Assembly: GCA_016124315.1 (NCBI GenBank)
Contig: WGNW01000004.1
Location: forward strand, 1-37,831
DNA length: 37,831 nt
Source: Alphaproteobacteria bacterium
GTDB taxonomy: Bacteria > Pseudomonadota > Alphaproteobacteria > SMXS01
Direction of reading: 5' to 3'
Shown here: positions 15,877 to 23,873 of the stretch, in pieces
Position numbering within the stretch: the stretch's first letter is position 1
Layout: every line of letters starts with the position of its first letter
The notes under the pieces: generated by a model
Seen by the model: the letters and a program-made list of their open reading frames with translations, nothing else
The model's database searches: none
What the model was told of the DNA's origin: nothing
Made by a program: the position numbers and the translations under genes

Positions 15877-15914
15877 CGTGATTGTCTCCGCCCGGATGGT
15901 GCGGCCCGGGGGGC

Positions 15915-17009
15915 TTAGAACGAGTCCCGGTAGACCATGCCCTTGGGCAGCCGGACCTCGGTGCCACCGACATTCATGATGCCGCCGACCTCGTAGACCA
16001 TGCTGGACTTCTGGAAAGCCGGCAGGAACTGGTGCGGGCCGGGCAGGTGGAACTTGAGCACCTGGGCGTTGTTGGCGTAGGTCACCAGCCGGCGGGTGTT
16101 GCTGGTGCCCGCCGTCTCCAGCGCCCGGCTCTTGCGGATGCTCAGGCTCTCGCCGGCCGCGTTGTTGGCCTGCAGGAAGCCGAGGATGGTGGTGCCGGTG
16201 TCGGTGACCCGCTTGGTGGCGATGTCGTTGTAGGCGGTCGTGGGCAGGACCAGCGTGTCGGCGACCATGGTTTCGCCGGAGTTGGTTTCCACCGCCGTCA
16301 GCGCCTCGTTCACATCGCGCAGGATCTGATCCGGGGTCTTGGCCGACCAGAGCCGCGACGGGCCGGTGCCATCGTTCGCCACCTGGGCGCTGGGCACGTT
16401 GGCGTCGTTGGTGAAGCCGGTCCAGCCCTTCTCGGACTCGCCACGCGGCGTCTTGCCAGTCATCGCGATGCCGTAGATGAACCTGTCGGAGGCGAGGCCT
16501 GCGGCCATGGCCTTGTCGCTGGAGAGGCTGCGGCCCAGCTTGGCGGCGCGCTGCATCTCCTGGGTGTTCCACTCGTAGCCGATGGCGGCCAGGTGGAAGT
16601 TCCGGGTGAACTGCGCCATCTTGGTCGAGGCATAGGGCATGTCGAAGGCGCCGCCGGCCAGGAATTCGGCCTGCCCGACCTGGTCCATGGAGTAGACCAG
16701 CGTGCCGACATCCCACATGTCGCCGGAGCTGTCGACGGGCATGAACGCCGAGATGTCGAAGCTGGGATACTTCGTCATGTAGACTTCGGCCTCGATGCGC
16801 AGCAGCTGCGGCGCCAGGAAGGCGTAGCCGACCTGGGCGTCCGACAGGAACGCATCGATCTTGTCCGCGAAGGTCGCCGCGTTCCGGGCGTTGTCGGCTG
16901 CCCAGATGGCGATGACCTGCTTTTTCACGGCGGCGTCGGCGGCCATGAAGAGGATCGGGTCGGTGATCTGGCCAGTGGCCGCGTCAAAGAAGTTCGTGAT
17001 GGCGTTCAT
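15915..17009 (-). CDS. Major capsid protein, DUF2184 family
   Basis: 364 residues. The N-terminal half with YMTKYPSFDISAFMPVDSS and FTRNFHLAAIGYEWNTQEMQRA, then MAAGLASDRFIYGIAMTGK, and a C-terminal VTYANNAQVLKFHLPGPHQF are signatures of DUF2184 phage major capsid proteins (HK97 fold). They build the icosahedral shell. The order portal, Mu-F, protease/scaffold, cement, capsid around it is regular. It ends at a probable terminator. A usable ribosome-binding signal (GGGGACGG) precedes ATG 17009. Confidence 0.9.
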   Translation of the reverse strand: MNAITNFFDAATGQITDPILFMAADAAVKKQVIAIWAADNARNAATFADKIDAFLSDAQVGYAFLAPQLLRIEAEVYMTKYPSFDISAFMPVDSSGDMWDVGTLVYSMDQVGQAEFLAGGAFDMPYASTKMAQFTRNFHLAAIGYEWNTQEMQRAAKLGRSLSSDKAMAAGLASDRFIYGIAMTGKTPRGESEKGWTGFTNDANVPSAQVANDGTGPSRLWSAKTPDQILRDVNEALTAVETNSGETMVADTLVLPTTAYNDIATKRVTDTGTTILGFLQANNAAGESLSIRKSRALETAGTSNTRRLVTYANNAQVLKFHLPGPHQFLPAFQKSSMVYEVGGIMNVGGTEVRLPKGMVYRDSF

Positions 17010-17020
17010 TGGCCGTCCCC

Positions 17021-17482
17021 TTAGCGCTTGACGATGCGGCAGAGGCCGTCCGTCACGGTTTCGTCGGCCACCCAGCCGGTGGCGATGTGCGTAGCGTCCG
17101 CGGCCGTCGAGCCGACGCCGTCCGCCGCGCCCGCCCCGGTGCCGACCGTCAGTGCGGCGCCATCGGCAACCGCGCCGACCACCTCCACGTAGATCGCGCC
17201 GCCGGTCATGATCGCGACGTTGTCGTACTGCTGGTACTCGTCGGCGTCCGAGGACGGCGCCAGCGCCGTGGTGGCGATGGTCCAGCCCAGGAAGCTCGCC
17301 AGCGTACCGACCGTGGCGGTACAGCCGTGGTCGCCGGTGCCGCGATAGACGGGAACGCCGAAGCCGATGCCGGCGGCGTCCTCGACGGTCCGGGTGATCC
17401 GGTTCGAGTCCTCGCCGTTGGCGACCATGCCGGCATAGCCCTTGGCGACGGTCTCGGTGTAGCTGCTCTGAAGAACGGGCAT
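17021..17482 (-). CDS. Capsid cement/decoration protein, gp24-like
   Basis: 153 residues from ATG 17482, which has AAAGGAG 8 bases upstream; an in-frame upstream ATG lacks such a site. The sequence is Ala/Gly/Thr/Val-rich with beta pattern (IGFGVPVYRGTGDHGCTATV and IYVEVVGAVADGAALTVG), as in the structural cement proteins that lie just before DUF2184 capsids and bind the outside of the shell. No membrane segment or Cys pair is seen. Confidence 0.7.
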   Translation of the reverse strand: MPVLQSSYTETVAKGYAGMVANGEDSNRITRTVEDAAGIGFGVPVYRGTGDHGCTATVGTLASFLGWTIATTALAPSSDADEYQQYDNVAIMTGGAIYVEVVGAVADGAALTVGTGAGAADGVGSTAADATHIATGWVADETVTDGLCRIVKR

Positions 17483-17498
17483 CTCAGGGGCTCCTTTG

Positions 17499-18029
17499 TT
17501 AGGCGTAGCGCGCGGCACGGATGCCGGCCACGACGGACCTGGCATCGGTGATGTTGGCGGGGCCGGCGGCGATGGTATCGCGCAGATGGTCGGGGCTGGC
17601 GGCCTCGTCCTTCACGCCGGCGGAGAGGGTCGCGAAGCTGGTATCGATCTGGGCGTCGGTCCAGTCCTTGGCCGCGTCGCCCAGCCGGGCCGAAACGACC
17701 GCCTTCTTGATCGCGGCCTCGTCCATCTCGTCGGTGATGCCGGCCTTGGGTGCCAGCTTCTTGCCGAAATCGACGGTGCGGGCATAGGCCTTCGCGGCAT
17801 CGCGGAGCTGCTGCGGGCTGAGCTTCGCGTCCTCGGCCTGCTTCTTCAGGGTCGCGATCTCCGCGTCCTTGGTGGCGGCCTGGGTGGTCAGCTCGGCGAT
17901 CTTGCCGTCCGCTGCATCCTTGGCCTTCACGCTATCGGCGAGCTGGCCCTGGAGCTTGAGGATGGCGGCCTCGGCGGCGTCGGTCACAACGACCTGCAGG
18001 CCGTCCACGATGATGGTCTTGGTGTTCAT
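17499..18029 (-). CDS. Nested scaffold protein from internal start
   Basis: An in-frame ATG at 18029 (residue 177 of the protease fusion) has GGAG 8 bases upstream, a better ribosome site than most full starts here. It falls exactly at the boundary between protease and helical scaffold domains and would give a 176-residue scaffold alone. This is the lambda Nu3-like solution for making more scaffold than protease. Inferred from position and RBS only. Confidence 0.55.
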   Translation of the reverse strand: MNTKTIIVDGLQVVVTDAAEAAILKLQGQLADSVKAKDAADGKIAELTTQAATKDAEIATLKKQAEDAKLSPQQLRDAAKAYARTVDFGKKLAPKAGITDEMDEAAIKKAVVSARLGDAAKDWTDAQIDTSFATLSAGVKDEAASPDHLRDTIAAGPANITDARSVVAGIRAARYA

Positions 18030-18557
18030 GTCGCTGTCTCCGATACGAAGGGAGGGGCCGCCGCGCGCCGCGTCGACGATCGCCAGATGGTTGATGCGGA
18101 TGTTGCGCTGCACCGCCTGATAGGGGGTGCCGTCGGGCGCCGCGCCGTCCTCGAAGGACAGGTCGCAGCTATAGCCCATGGAGATTTCGCGGGTGCCGCC
18201 GGCGATGGCGTCGATGGCGTTGGCGTCCCGGACCATGATCGGCACCCGGACGGCCTCGCCGTCGCGAACGATCTCCTCGCCGATGTCGCCGACCGCGTGG
18301 TCTTTCCAGTTCTGGGTGGTGACGGGCTCGGCGGGATGGCCGACGGTCACCGGGGCCGACGCGAAGGACGCCATGCTGTCCCGGCTGAACACCTCGGCCT
18401 CGGGCCGGTAGACGGTGACGCGGGGCAGATCGGGCTTGCCGACCTCATAGCCGGCGTAGGTCTGGGTGCCGGTGCGGGCCGCGCGAACCGAGGCGACCAG
18501 GGAGCCGTCCTGGCAGCGGCGTGGGGCGTCGAGAGTGAGGCGATCCGTCATCAGCAT
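17499..18557 (-). CDS. Prohead protease with C-terminal scaffold, DUF2213 family
   Basis: 352 residues. The protease part (1-170) has VTVGHP with His74, and TREISMGYSCDL with Ser126, the DUF2213 pattern of a Ser/His capsid-maturation protease. The rest (180-350) is a charged, Ala/Lys-rich helical segment (for example LKKQAEDAKLSPQQLRDAAK) of scaffold type. One gene therefore carries both activities, as in the lambda C/Nu3 arrangement, and a separate scaffold start lies inside it. The gene follows a CTGACGGCGGTAA element. A second ATG lies two codons downstream (18551). Confidence 0.75.
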   Translation of the reverse strand: MLMTDRLTLDAPRRCQDGSLVASVRAARTGTQTYAGYEVGKPDLPRVTVYRPEAEVFSRDSMASFASAPVTVGHPAEPVTTQNWKDHAVGDIGEEIVRDGEAVRVPIMVRDANAIDAIAGGTREISMGYSCDLSFEDGAAPDGTPYQAVQRNIRINHLAIVDAARGGPSLRIGDSDMNTKTIIVDGLQVVVTDAAEAAILKLQGQLADSVKAKDAADGKIAELTTQAATKDAEIATLKKQAEDAKLSPQQLRDAAKAYARTVDFGKKLAPKAGITDEMDEAAIKKAVVSARLGDAAKDWTDAQIDTSFATLSAGVKDEAASPDHLRDTIAAGPANITDARSVVAGIRAARYA

Positions 18558-18561
18558 GGCA

Positions 18562-18603
18562 GCGATACTGCCAGCCGGAATCGATCATAGTTACCGCCGT
18601 CAG
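18562..18603 (-). promoter_or_regulatory. Late-gene element copy 4 (upstream of protease/scaffold)
   Basis: CTGACGGCGGTAA identical to the other copies at 18603-18591; its TGA is the stop of the Mu-F-like gene. The nearest -10-like hexamer is TATCGC, 23 bases on (18567-18562) rather than 20, so this copy departs in spacing. Confidence 0.5.
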
Positions 18604-19421
18604 GCTGAGGGCGAATCGGTTCCGTCGTCGAACGAGATATAGGCCTGCGCCCGGCAGCCGCAGAATGGAAGTTGCCCGGGCAGGTCGGCCGGCGGCGCCG
18701 CCCAGTCGTAGACGTTGCCGTCGCGGGCCTTGTGGGCGGGCCGGTAGTGTACCTTGCCGCTGTGCCGCCACAGGAACTGGTCGATACCCACCTCTTCCTG
18801 CCGGGCACGGTCCAGCGAGGCCGTCAGCTTGTTGGCTTGGTCGGTGGCGATCAGCAGGGACCGGCGCCGCGACATGGCGACGGCCTCGCGCAGCTCCTTG
18901 GCGACCTTGCGGCTCGGCGTCCGCTGGGTGATGCCCCGGAACACGATGTCCGAAATCCGACCCTGCGCCTCGGCGGACACGTCCTTGATCAGTGCGACGT
19001 TGCGGGCGATCACGGCGCCGACGGTCTCGGTCACGTCGACCGGCGACAGCACCGTCGCGAGATCGATGCCGGTGGCGGTCAGCGCGGCCCCGGAGAAGCG
19101 GTTCCGGTGCCATTCCTCGACCACCACGCCCCATCGGCGCAGGTCCGGGAAGATGCTCACCAGCAGGCGCCGGATCGTCTCCTCGCCAAGGTCCAGTTCG
19201 CCCTGGACGTCCTGCGGACTGTCCTTCGTCATCTGGGCCAGGGTCGCGGCGTAGATGTCGAGCAGCCGGCCGAGGGCAATCTGCTGCCACGCCGAGACGA
19301 CCCGCATGTAGAGCCGCGCCAGATCGTCGGACAGTGCCTTGGTCGGTTTGATCGGGCGGAACGTGATGGCCTTTCGGCGATTGCCGGATCGGCGGATCAT
19401 GGCAGGCAGGTCGAGCGGCAT
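18600..19421 (-). CDS. Mu F-like minor head (head morphogenesis) protein
   Basis: 273 residues from ATG 19421, which overlaps the upstream stop by one base. The C-terminal half shows the head morphogenesis pattern: SRRRSLLIATDQANKLTASL, then a HSGKVHYRPAHKARDGNVYDW stretch, and PGQLPFCGCRAQAY with the two Cys of the end motif. Such proteins sit inside the head near the portal and are ejected or needed for assembly. The N-terminal half is helical. It lies between the lectin-like gene and the protease. Confidence 0.85.
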   Translation of the reverse strand: MPLDLPAMIRRSGNRRKAITFRPIKPTKALSDDLARLYMRVVSAWQQIALGRLLDIYAATLAQMTKDSPQDVQGELDLGEETIRRLLVSIFPDLRRWGVVVEEWHRNRFSGAALTATGIDLATVLSPVDVTETVGAVIARNVALIKDVSAEAQGRISDIVFRGITQRTPSRKVAKELREAVAMSRRRSLLIATDQANKLTASLDRARQEEVGIDQFLWRHSGKVHYRPAHKARDGNVYDWAAPPADLPGQLPFCGCRAQAYISFDDGTDSPSA

Positions 19422-20395
19422 CAGAGGGTGACGCCGGCCTTCGCCGCGAGCCATGCCCGGGTCTGGTCGATCTCTGTGTCGGTGAGCAGCCGGCAGATGA
19501 CCACGACGCCGTAGCAGCGGGCATTGGCTGGGCGGGTGGCGACCGCCGGGTTGGCGTAGTCGAATATCTGGAAACCATCGGCCGCATTGTTGCCCACGTC
19601 GGCAGTCGTCCAGGCCCCGGCATTGAGCGCCGCGCGGCTGCTCGCGCCGTTGTAGCGCTCCGAAACGATGCCGTCGGCGCCCACGGCCGGGCCGGTGAAC
19701 GACAGGACCGGGGCTCCGGAAGTCATCCCGAGCGTCGGCGCCGTGCCATTCTGGTACAGCGAGGCGTAATTGCCGAGCCCACCGAAGAGCCGGTCCAGGT
19801 TGCTCCAGGTGACCGATCGGACGGCACTGATCCGCTCCATGGGCTGGGCGAGGGCGAACGAGGCGGAGGACAGCCTGTCGTTGCTGCCGTCGCCCTCGAT
19901 CCACGACAGGCCGCCGCTGGTATGGAAAGTCGGCCGCGCCGCATCGGCTGCGGCGGTCAGGTGCCGGCCATTCCCCGACTTGTCGAGCATCTTGCCCACG
20001 GGATCGCCGTCGGCGGCCACCGGCACCGTTCCGGCCGAATCCTGGAAGAGCGTAGTCAGGTCGGACGGGTCGTACCAACCGCCCTCCTCGCTGCCGGTGA
20101 ACAGGGCGGACGGATCGAAGACCGATATCCCCGACATGGTGACCGCGGCGCGCACGGCGCCCGCCGGGTCGGTGTGGAACTCGGTGCCGGCATCGAGGAT
20201 CTGGACCGGCACCGGATCACGCCAGACGCCGGCCGAGTCCTGGTAGGGATCGCTGGTCTCGAAAGCCTCCACGCCGCCGCTGCCGGCCACGACGACGCCG
20301 ACCGCCGGCGTATTGCCGTCCCGGTCGGCATCGACCACCTTCACGCCCAGCTTGCCGCGCCAGACGCCGACGCTGTCCTGGTAGGTGTCAGGCAT
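19421..20395 (-). CDS. Lectin-like (concanavalin A/LamG-type) protein in the head module
   Basis: 324 residues. The N-terminal 120 carry an imperfect repeat, TYQDSVGVWR / PYQDSAGVWR / LFQDSAGTVP, separated by 40-70 residues. Residues about 105-324 begin with GGWYDPSDLTTLFQDSAG and KMLDKSGNGRHL, and end with LLTDTEIDQTRAWLAAKAGVTL; this pattern belongs to phage proteins with a LamG/ConA-like jelly-roll. No signal peptide. Such domains usually bind carbohydrate. Position between portal and Mu-F suggests a head-surface or head-fibre protein, or an accessory gene dropped into the head operon. Confidence 0.6.
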   Translation of the reverse strand: MPDTYQDSVGVWRGKLGVKVVDADRDGNTPAVGVVVAGSGGVEAFETSDPYQDSAGVWRDPVPVQILDAGTEFHTDPAGAVRAAVTMSGISVFDPSALFTGSEEGGWYDPSDLTTLFQDSAGTVPVAADGDPVGKMLDKSGNGRHLTAAADAARPTFHTSGGLSWIEGDGSNDRLSSASFALAQPMERISAVRSVTWSNLDRLFGGLGNYASLYQNGTAPTLGMTSGAPVLSFTGPAVGADGIVSERYNGASSRAALNAGAWTTADVGNNAADGFQIFDYANPAVATRPANARCYGVVVICRLLTDTEIDQTRAWLAAKAGVTL

Positions 20396-21843
20396 CAGGC
20401 TCCCCCGTTCTGGCCGCCGGCGGATTGCAATGCCGCCCGCTCCGCCGCCGTCAGGTTCGGGTCGTTGGCCGGGTCCATGGCACCCGGGTCCGGCGTCCCC
20501 AGCGCCGCCTCAGCCTCGGCCAGGGCTGCCTCCAGGCCGGGCAGCACGGCATCCTCTACGAGCATGTTCTGCACCGCCTTGCCCAGCGCCTGGTCCGGGA
20601 TCAGGCCCGAGGCGACGTAGACCTGGATGGCGTCGGCCTTGGTCTTCATCACCGTCGCGCGGTCGGTCTCGCTCATCTGCCACAGCGGCGCGAACTCGTA
20701 GTAGACATCGGCCGGGCGCGAACCCAGGGCGGAACGGATCAGCACGTCGTCGAGGCGTTCCAGCAGCGGCGCCAGGTCGAGCCGCTGGTTCGCGGCGATC
20801 ATGTCGTAGTAGTTCTGCAGGTCGCCGCCGCCGGTGGCGTTCATGCCATCCGGTGCCTTGCCCAGCAGACGGGTCGCCGGGATGTCGGCGGCGCCGGCTA
20901 CGATGGCGAGGTAGGTCTTGATGATGTCGGGAATGCCCGCCCAGGTAATCTGCCGGGTGTCCCATTCCTCCGCCCCGTCGAGCACGAGGGCACGGTGGTT
21001 GGACTTGCCCTGCTGTGCCAGGTCGAGCCGCCGGAGGAGCTTCTGCTCATATTCCGAGCTGGCGATGCTGGCCATCATGTCGGGGATCTTGATGATGTCG
21101 ACCTTGGCCTCGTCGATCAGCGACGCGAACCCGTGGCTCGCGGCCGCGGCGTCCTTTACGGCGTCGTCGACGACCTGGACGATGCTGTCGCCCCAGAACC
21201 AGTCCTGGTCCCGGCCGGAGGTGAGGCCCGGCACCGGGAGGCCCTTGAACGGGATCACACGGCTGGGGTGCAGTGTGACCTGCCGGCCCTGCCCGCTCAG
21301 CGTGTAGTGCTGGGGCTGGCCGAACCAGTCGGATGCCGGGTCCATGTCGAGCGGTCCGGCCGACAGGTTCCAACGGTGGGCGACGTGGAGGTAGCGCAGC
21401 GCGCCCTTGCCGAGGCCGTCGATGGACAGCGGTTCGCGCGGATCGGCCCCCTGCTTGACGCCCAGGATCAGCGCGCCGCCGCCCAGCCGGCCGAAGATCA
21501 GGGCCTGCTTCACCTTGCCGATGAGATCGAGGCGCTTCTCCTCGGCCTCGATCGCCTCGATGTCGGACGAGTCCGCCTGCCAGTCCCGCCATTCCCGGAC
21601 CATGTCCTTGGGCGGCAGGTCGACGACCTTGCGCATCAGCCATGACGTCCGGTAGGCCGCCTCGATCTGGGACGGGTCCATAAAGGCCTGCGCCCAGAAC
21701 GCCTGCTTGCGCTTGTCGACGCTGGTGCCGGCGCCGGTCATGAGGTTGGCCAGGCCGTCGCTGGTGCGCAGCCGGACGACGTTGCCGCCGTCCTGGACGG
21801 TTGACCGGATCGGGTTGCCGCGGGCGTCGACGAGGGTGCTCAT
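20395..21843 (-). CDS. Portal protein, DUF1073 (Phage_portal_3) type
   Basis: 482 residues from ATG 21843; an in-frame ATG nine codons upstream (21870) overlaps the late element and is less likely. The sequence has the DUF1073 features: WLMRKVVDLPPKDMVREWRDW near 70-90, RLGGGALILGVKQG, a tip-region GLPVPGLTSGRDQDWFWG, and ATRLLGKAPDGMNATGGGDLQNYYDMI. Portals form the dodecameric ring for DNA entry. The family is sometimes labelled anti-CBASS Acb1-like in databases; no separate phosphodiesterase domain is seen here. It directly follows TerL. Confidence 0.85.
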   Translation of the reverse strand: MSTLVDARGNPIRSTVQDGGNVVRLRTSDGLANLMTGAGTSVDKRKQAFWAQAFMDPSQIEAAYRTSWLMRKVVDLPPKDMVREWRDWQADSSDIEAIEAEEKRLDLIGKVKQALIFGRLGGGALILGVKQGADPREPLSIDGLGKGALRYLHVAHRWNLSAGPLDMDPASDWFGQPQHYTLSGQGRQVTLHPSRVIPFKGLPVPGLTSGRDQDWFWGDSIVQVVDDAVKDAAAASHGFASLIDEAKVDIIKIPDMMASIASSEYEQKLLRRLDLAQQGKSNHRALVLDGAEEWDTRQITWAGIPDIIKTYLAIVAGAADIPATRLLGKAPDGMNATGGGDLQNYYDMIAANQRLDLAPLLERLDDVLIRSALGSRPADVYYEFAPLWQMSETDRATVMKTKADAIQVYVASGLIPDQALGKAVQNMLVEDAVLPGLEAALAEAEAALGTPDPGAMDPANDPNLTAAERAALQSAGGQNGGA

Positions 21844-21851
21844 GGCCGCCG

Positions 21852-21890
21852 ATGGTATGGCCAGCCCCATGATCGCGTTACCGCCGTCAG
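21852..21890 (-). promoter_or_regulatory. Late-gene element copy 5 (upstream of portal)
   Basis: CTGACGGCGGTAA at 21890-21878, then 20 bases, then TACCAT (21857-21852), then 8 bases to the portal ATG. TGA within the 13-mer is the TerL stop codon. If the hexamer is a -10, the portal message would be nearly leaderless. Confidence 0.6.
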
Positions 21891-23155
21891 AGGTTGCCCA
21901 GGGTGTAGGTCTCGCCGTCGAGCATCAGCTCGGTCAGCGCCCAGACCAGAGCGTCGGCACGGTCCGGGCTTCCCTCGCCGACGTAGCCCGAGGCGGTCAT
22001 ATTCATCATCTGGTCCTCGAGATCGGGCAGCGATCCTACATGGGATGCCCGCCCCTGCTCGTAGAGGGCGGCGACGGGCTCGGCGCGGGCGACCTTGCCG
22101 CGGCTGGCGGTCACCAGCTTGACCGGCGCGGTCTTGCGCGCGGTGCGGATCACCGATTCGACCATGGCCCCGCCGAAGTTCTTCTCGGCGACAATTCTAT
22201 CGGCCTTGAAGTGGTCAAACGCTTCGATGGTATGCCGGGCCCAGCCGGCCGGAGAGAGGTTCACCGTCCAGTCGCCGAGGACATACGCCCGGCCGTCCAT
22301 GCCCCTGCCGGCGACCACGATGCCGATGTCATCCGAGTTCTCGTCCTTCGCGCCAGATGCCCCGGACGGGTCCACGGCGACAACGACGTGGGCCATGCGG
22401 GGCGCTTCGGCCACCCGCCCCCTGTCCAGCATCTCGGCGGTCCAAAGGGCCCCGGCGATCTCCGATGCCCATTCGCCCTTTTCGAAGCGGGTCCGCTTGG
22501 CCTCGGACATGCCGGCCAGGATGCCGAAATACTTGTCGGGAAGGTTGGCGGCGTTGTCGGAGGGATTGACCCTCATTTCGGCGTAGTCGGCCGGATCGGG
22601 AAGAGCCTCCTTGGTGCCGGGCTTGAACCCGGACCGGAACATCTCGTAGGTCCAGTGCAGCTTTGACGGCGGGTTGCAGTCGAAGTAGGCCTTCAGCCGA
22701 AGGTCGGTCTTCTGCGCCAGGCGCGAGAGCGATGTTTCGACCGACGGCCAGGGGATCTGGCTGCACTCGTTGAAAAAGATCGTCGCGAATTCCAGACCAA
22801 GGATCTTTTCGACGCGGGCCTTGTCGTCCAGACCGCCGAGATAGATCTGGCTTCGGTTCGGAAACGTCGCAATCAGGTCGGTGTCGTTCGTCGCTACCGG
22901 GACTTCCGGGAAGCACATCTCCATGACCTTGGGGAAGGTGTCCTGCCATACGCTCGCCTTGACGTGGTTGAGCCGAAACCGCCAGACCGCGTGCCGGCTT
23001 TCCGGCGACCGCATGGCCCGGATGCAGATCGCCCGGATCAGCAGAAAGGTCTTGCCGGACCGGGAACCGCCGCGCAGCAGGATATTCGTCGCCGGGCCGG
23101 CCAGCAGGCGGTTGGCTTCGTGCTGCTTCGGGGTGAGCCTAAAGCTCGGCGTCAT
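21887..23155 (-). CDS. Terminase large subunit (TerL)
   Basis: 422 residues. The ATPase part has Walker A GGSRSGKT (29-36), Walker B with FATIFFNE (Glu130), and FDCNPPSKLHW near 158-168. The nuclease part has AVDPSG (Asp262), AEKNFGG (Glu324) and SPDRADAL (Asp398/Asp401), the RNase H-like acidic set of the Terminase_6 group. TerL packages DNA into the head and cuts it. Its start overlaps the TerS gene by 17 bases. The packaging type (cos or pac) cannot be read from this. Confidence 0.95.
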   Translation of the reverse strand: MTPSFRLTPKQHEANRLLAGPATNILLRGGSRSGKTFLLIRAICIRAMRSPESRHAVWRFRLNHVKASVWQDTFPKVMEMCFPEVPVATNDTDLIATFPNRSQIYLGGLDDKARVEKILGLEFATIFFNECSQIPWPSVETSLSRLAQKTDLRLKAYFDCNPPSKLHWTYEMFRSGFKPGTKEALPDPADYAEMRVNPSDNAANLPDKYFGILAGMSEAKRTRFEKGEWASEIAGALWTAEMLDRGRVAEAPRMAHVVVAVDPSGASGAKDENSDDIGIVVAGRGMDGRAYVLGDWTVNLSPAGWARHTIEAFDHFKADRIVAEKNFGGAMVESVIRTARKTAPVKLVTASRGKVARAEPVAALYEQGRASHVGSLPDLEDQMMNMTASGYVGEGSPDRADALVWALTELMLDGETYTLGNL

Positions 23156-23651
23156 CGCTGCTGATGGTGATCTTGATGTCGCCGGTGTGGGCGACGTTAT
23201 CCCGGAAGGCCTGGACCGCGACGTGCTTGCCGATCAGCTCCAGTCGCTTCACCCGGTCGGATAGCCTGATCTTTCGAACGGTGGCGGTTGTCTTGCCATC
23301 CTCCCGCACCTCTTCGATATCCAGGCCGGCCACCAGGCCCTTGCGGAAGATCGGTGGCCAGTCCTTCGGCGCCTTCAGGTTTCCGGCTTCATCGTAGAGT
23401 TCAGCGACATCGGCGTCCACTTCAGCGGCCAGCCGGTCGAGAAGCCATGCGGCATCGACGACGGTCCTCTTCGCGATCTCCTGTTGCAATTCTGCAACAC
23501 GGGAGAGGATGGTTTCGTTTGTTTTCAGGCGAGAGGCATTGTGTCGGTTGGGCTTGTACCCGGCGGCTTGATAGGCCGCATCAGCCGTCTCGCCCCTGGC
23601 CAGACCCTGCGCGAATCGCTCCCACCGCCCGTTCTTCAGCGGCCCCGGCAT
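23139..23651 (-). CDS. Terminase small subunit (TerS)
   Basis: 170 residues. The N-terminal helix-turn-helix region reads RWERFAQGLARGETADAAYQAAGY followed by ASRLKTNETILSRVAELQ, as in Terminase_2-type small subunits that recognise the packaging site. An oligomerisation helix set follows and the C-terminus ends in an acidic tail. Immediately upstream of TerL with overlap, the standard pair. Confidence 0.85.
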   Translation of the reverse strand: MPGPLKNGRWERFAQGLARGETADAAYQAAGYKPNRHNASRLKTNETILSRVAELQQEIAKRTVVDAAWLLDRLAAEVDADVAELYDEAGNLKAPKDWPPIFRKGLVAGLDIEEVREDGKTTATVRKIRLSDRVKRLELIGKHVAVQAFRDNVAHTGDIKITISSDDAEL

Positions 23652-23869
23652 GGCCTGTCCTCCCGCTTCGGCAGGGTGGTGACGATGATGCCTTCCCTGA
23701 GTACCAGCCTGGTGCCGTTGAGGCCGTTGATGACGACGCCGGTGCCGCCGAACGCATCGCAGACGACCTGAACGCCCGGGGTCGTCATCTCGGCGCGGTA
23801 GTGCTCGACGTCGAGTCCGTAGACCCGTTCGAGGTAGCGCAGCACGGCATGGTCGCTGACTTCTGTCAT
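23636..23869 (-). CDS. Small phage protein, 77 aa, unknown
   Basis: 77 residues from ATG 23869 with GGAGG 8 bases upstream. The N-terminal VSDHAVLRYLERVYGLDVEHYRAEM is a pattern I recognise from many uncharacterised phage and prophage proteins (HAVLRYLER). The second half, INGLNGTRLVLREGIIVTTLP, is a short beta unit. It overlaps the TerS start by 16 bases. Function unknown; nuclease-like families of similar size exist, but no catalytic set is clear. Confidence 0.6.
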   Translation of the reverse strand: MTEVSDHAVLRYLERVYGLDVEHYRAEMTTPGVQVVCDAFGGTGVVINGLNGTRLVLREGIIVTTLPKREDRPCRGR

Positions 23870-23873
23870 GGTC

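Noticed and set aside
16285..16300. Further copy of the late element inside the capsid gene
   Set aside because: It matches only the GC core (ACCGCCGTCAG), lies within coding sequence, and lacks the TTA end and the spaced TAnnnT; expected by chance at this GC content.
20395..21843. Acb1-type anti-CBASS phosphodiesterase
   Set aside because: The family name sometimes given to DUF1073 proteins suggests this, but the two HxT/HxS patterns seen are only some 12 residues apart within the portal body. Gene order and sequence fit a portal.
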